This document shows positions 63,784 to 64,000 of a stretch of DNA of 64,000 nucleotides, piece after piece. The stretch is from Bacteroidota bacterium (lineage in GTDB: Bacteria; Bacteroidota; Bacteroidia; B-17B0; Aurantibacillaceae). The translations under genes and the position numbers were made by a program. The DNA is taken from assembly GCA_029237825.1 (NCBI GenBank), contig JAQZBQ010000008.1, forward strand, positions 84,700 through 148,699. Reading direction: 5' to 3'. Position 1 is the stretch's first letter, and each line of letters opens with the position of its first letter. The notes beneath the pieces are model-generated. The model was not told the origin of the DNA, did not search any database, and saw only the letters and a program-made list of their open reading frames with translations.

Positions 63784-64000
63784 CTATCTCAGCAGGGTCA
63801 CATGGCCGATGTAATCATGTTTCTTGCCCAGTACGTCTTTGAGTTTTACTTTCCAGATGTATACGTCTTGTTTCTCATCTCCCGATTTGCCCTGCACGCG
63901 ACCATCCCAACCTTTTTCAATATCGTTGGTATAGTACACCCGCTCACCCCAGCGGTCAAAGATCCACATTTCGTATTCGGCAATTCCAATTCCCTTACCG
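63784..64000 (-). CDS. T9SS type B sorting-domain protein (partial, C-terminal end)
   Basis: Only the last ~71 codons are visible; the gene runs off the right edge. Sequence GIGIAEYEMWIFDRWGERVY, IEKGWDGRVQGKSGDEKQ and DVYIWKVKLKDVLGK is the gliding-motility-associated C-terminal domain (T9SS type B, CHU_C-like). It marks a large secreted or surface protein, often SprB-like or adhesin-type, exported by the T9SS and attached with a PorP/SprF partner. The rest lies outside. Confidence 0.9.
   Translation of the reverse strand, partial: GKGIGIAEYEMWIFDRWGERVYYTNDIEKGWDGRVQGKSGDEKQDVYIWKVKLKDVLGKKHDYIGHVTLLR

Overview
The window is a slice of a low-GC chromosome from a member of the Bacteroidota, most likely a free-living Flavobacteriia or Sphingobacteriia relative. 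The evidence is a type IX secretion (T9SS) and gliding locus (PorV, PorU sortase, PorP/SprF-like protein, GldJ), cargo-type C-terminal sorting domains (type A at 29.4-31.3 kb, type B at the right edge), menaquinone-type methylation, an AMP nucleosidase of the Bacteroidota type, and repeated matches to the Bacteroidota -7 promoter box TAnnTTTG. Nothing points to a prophage, plasmid or integrative element. The content is mostly conserved chromosomal genes in short operons that change strand often.

Layout. 0-5 kb: surface glycan or lipid modification genes (GT39-like mannosyltransferase relative, FkbM methyltransferase, a second methyltransferase cut by the left edge), then a membrane-anchored papain-like protease with a DUF4384 tail and another methyltransferase. 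5-10.4 kb: an OmpA/PD40 envelope protein and two divergent secreted proteins of unknown function. 10.4-15.5 kb: an acyltransferase/PaaK-like ligase pair, a HEAT-like protein, a nitronate monooxygenase-like flavoprotein and a DUF6089 (PorG-like) outer-membrane barrel. 15.6-19.8 kb: enolase, NAD kinase, a CBS protein and proline dehydrogenase. 19.8-29.3 kb: porV, porU, porP, gldJ and murF. 29.4-31.5 kb: a T9SS cargo protein and tRNA-Pro(TGG).

31.5-38.3 kb is a complete imuA-imuB-dnaE2 mutagenesis cassette facing recA, with a perfect 9+4+9 palindrome in the shared upstream region that looks like a damage-response operator. 38.5-46 kb: MORN protein, MnmA, M20 peptidase, thioredoxin-fold protein, EVE protein, aminotransferase, heptose kinase, MenG. 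46-49 kb: overlapping ppx/ppk1 polyphosphate genes. 49-57 kb: DUF2461, HAD phosphatase, GT2, ECF sigma factor, RsmG, transaldolase-type aldolase, a sirtuin without the usual zinc cysteines, DUF2130, and an M23/LysM peptidase. 57-64 kb: a stand-alone HsdR-N nuclease-like domain, a structured-looking 358-bp non-coding region, AMP nucleosidase, MscS, UbiX with an outer-membrane barrel, two tandem STAS/SEC14-like paralogues, PruA, and a T9SS type B cargo tail.

How they fit together: PorU and PorV act at the outer membrane on T9SS cargo such as the proteins at 29.4 kb and at the right edge, while GldJ and PorP belong to the same machine. PutA and PruA together oxidise proline to glutamate although they lie about 42 kb apart. 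RecA and ImuABC form one DNA-damage response module. Ppk1 and Ppx make and degrade polyphosphate. The least explained items are the 57.7-58.0 kb intergenic element, the 37.0 kb palindrome, the MITE-like repeat at 52.4 kb and the divergent secreted pair at 6.7-10.4 kb.
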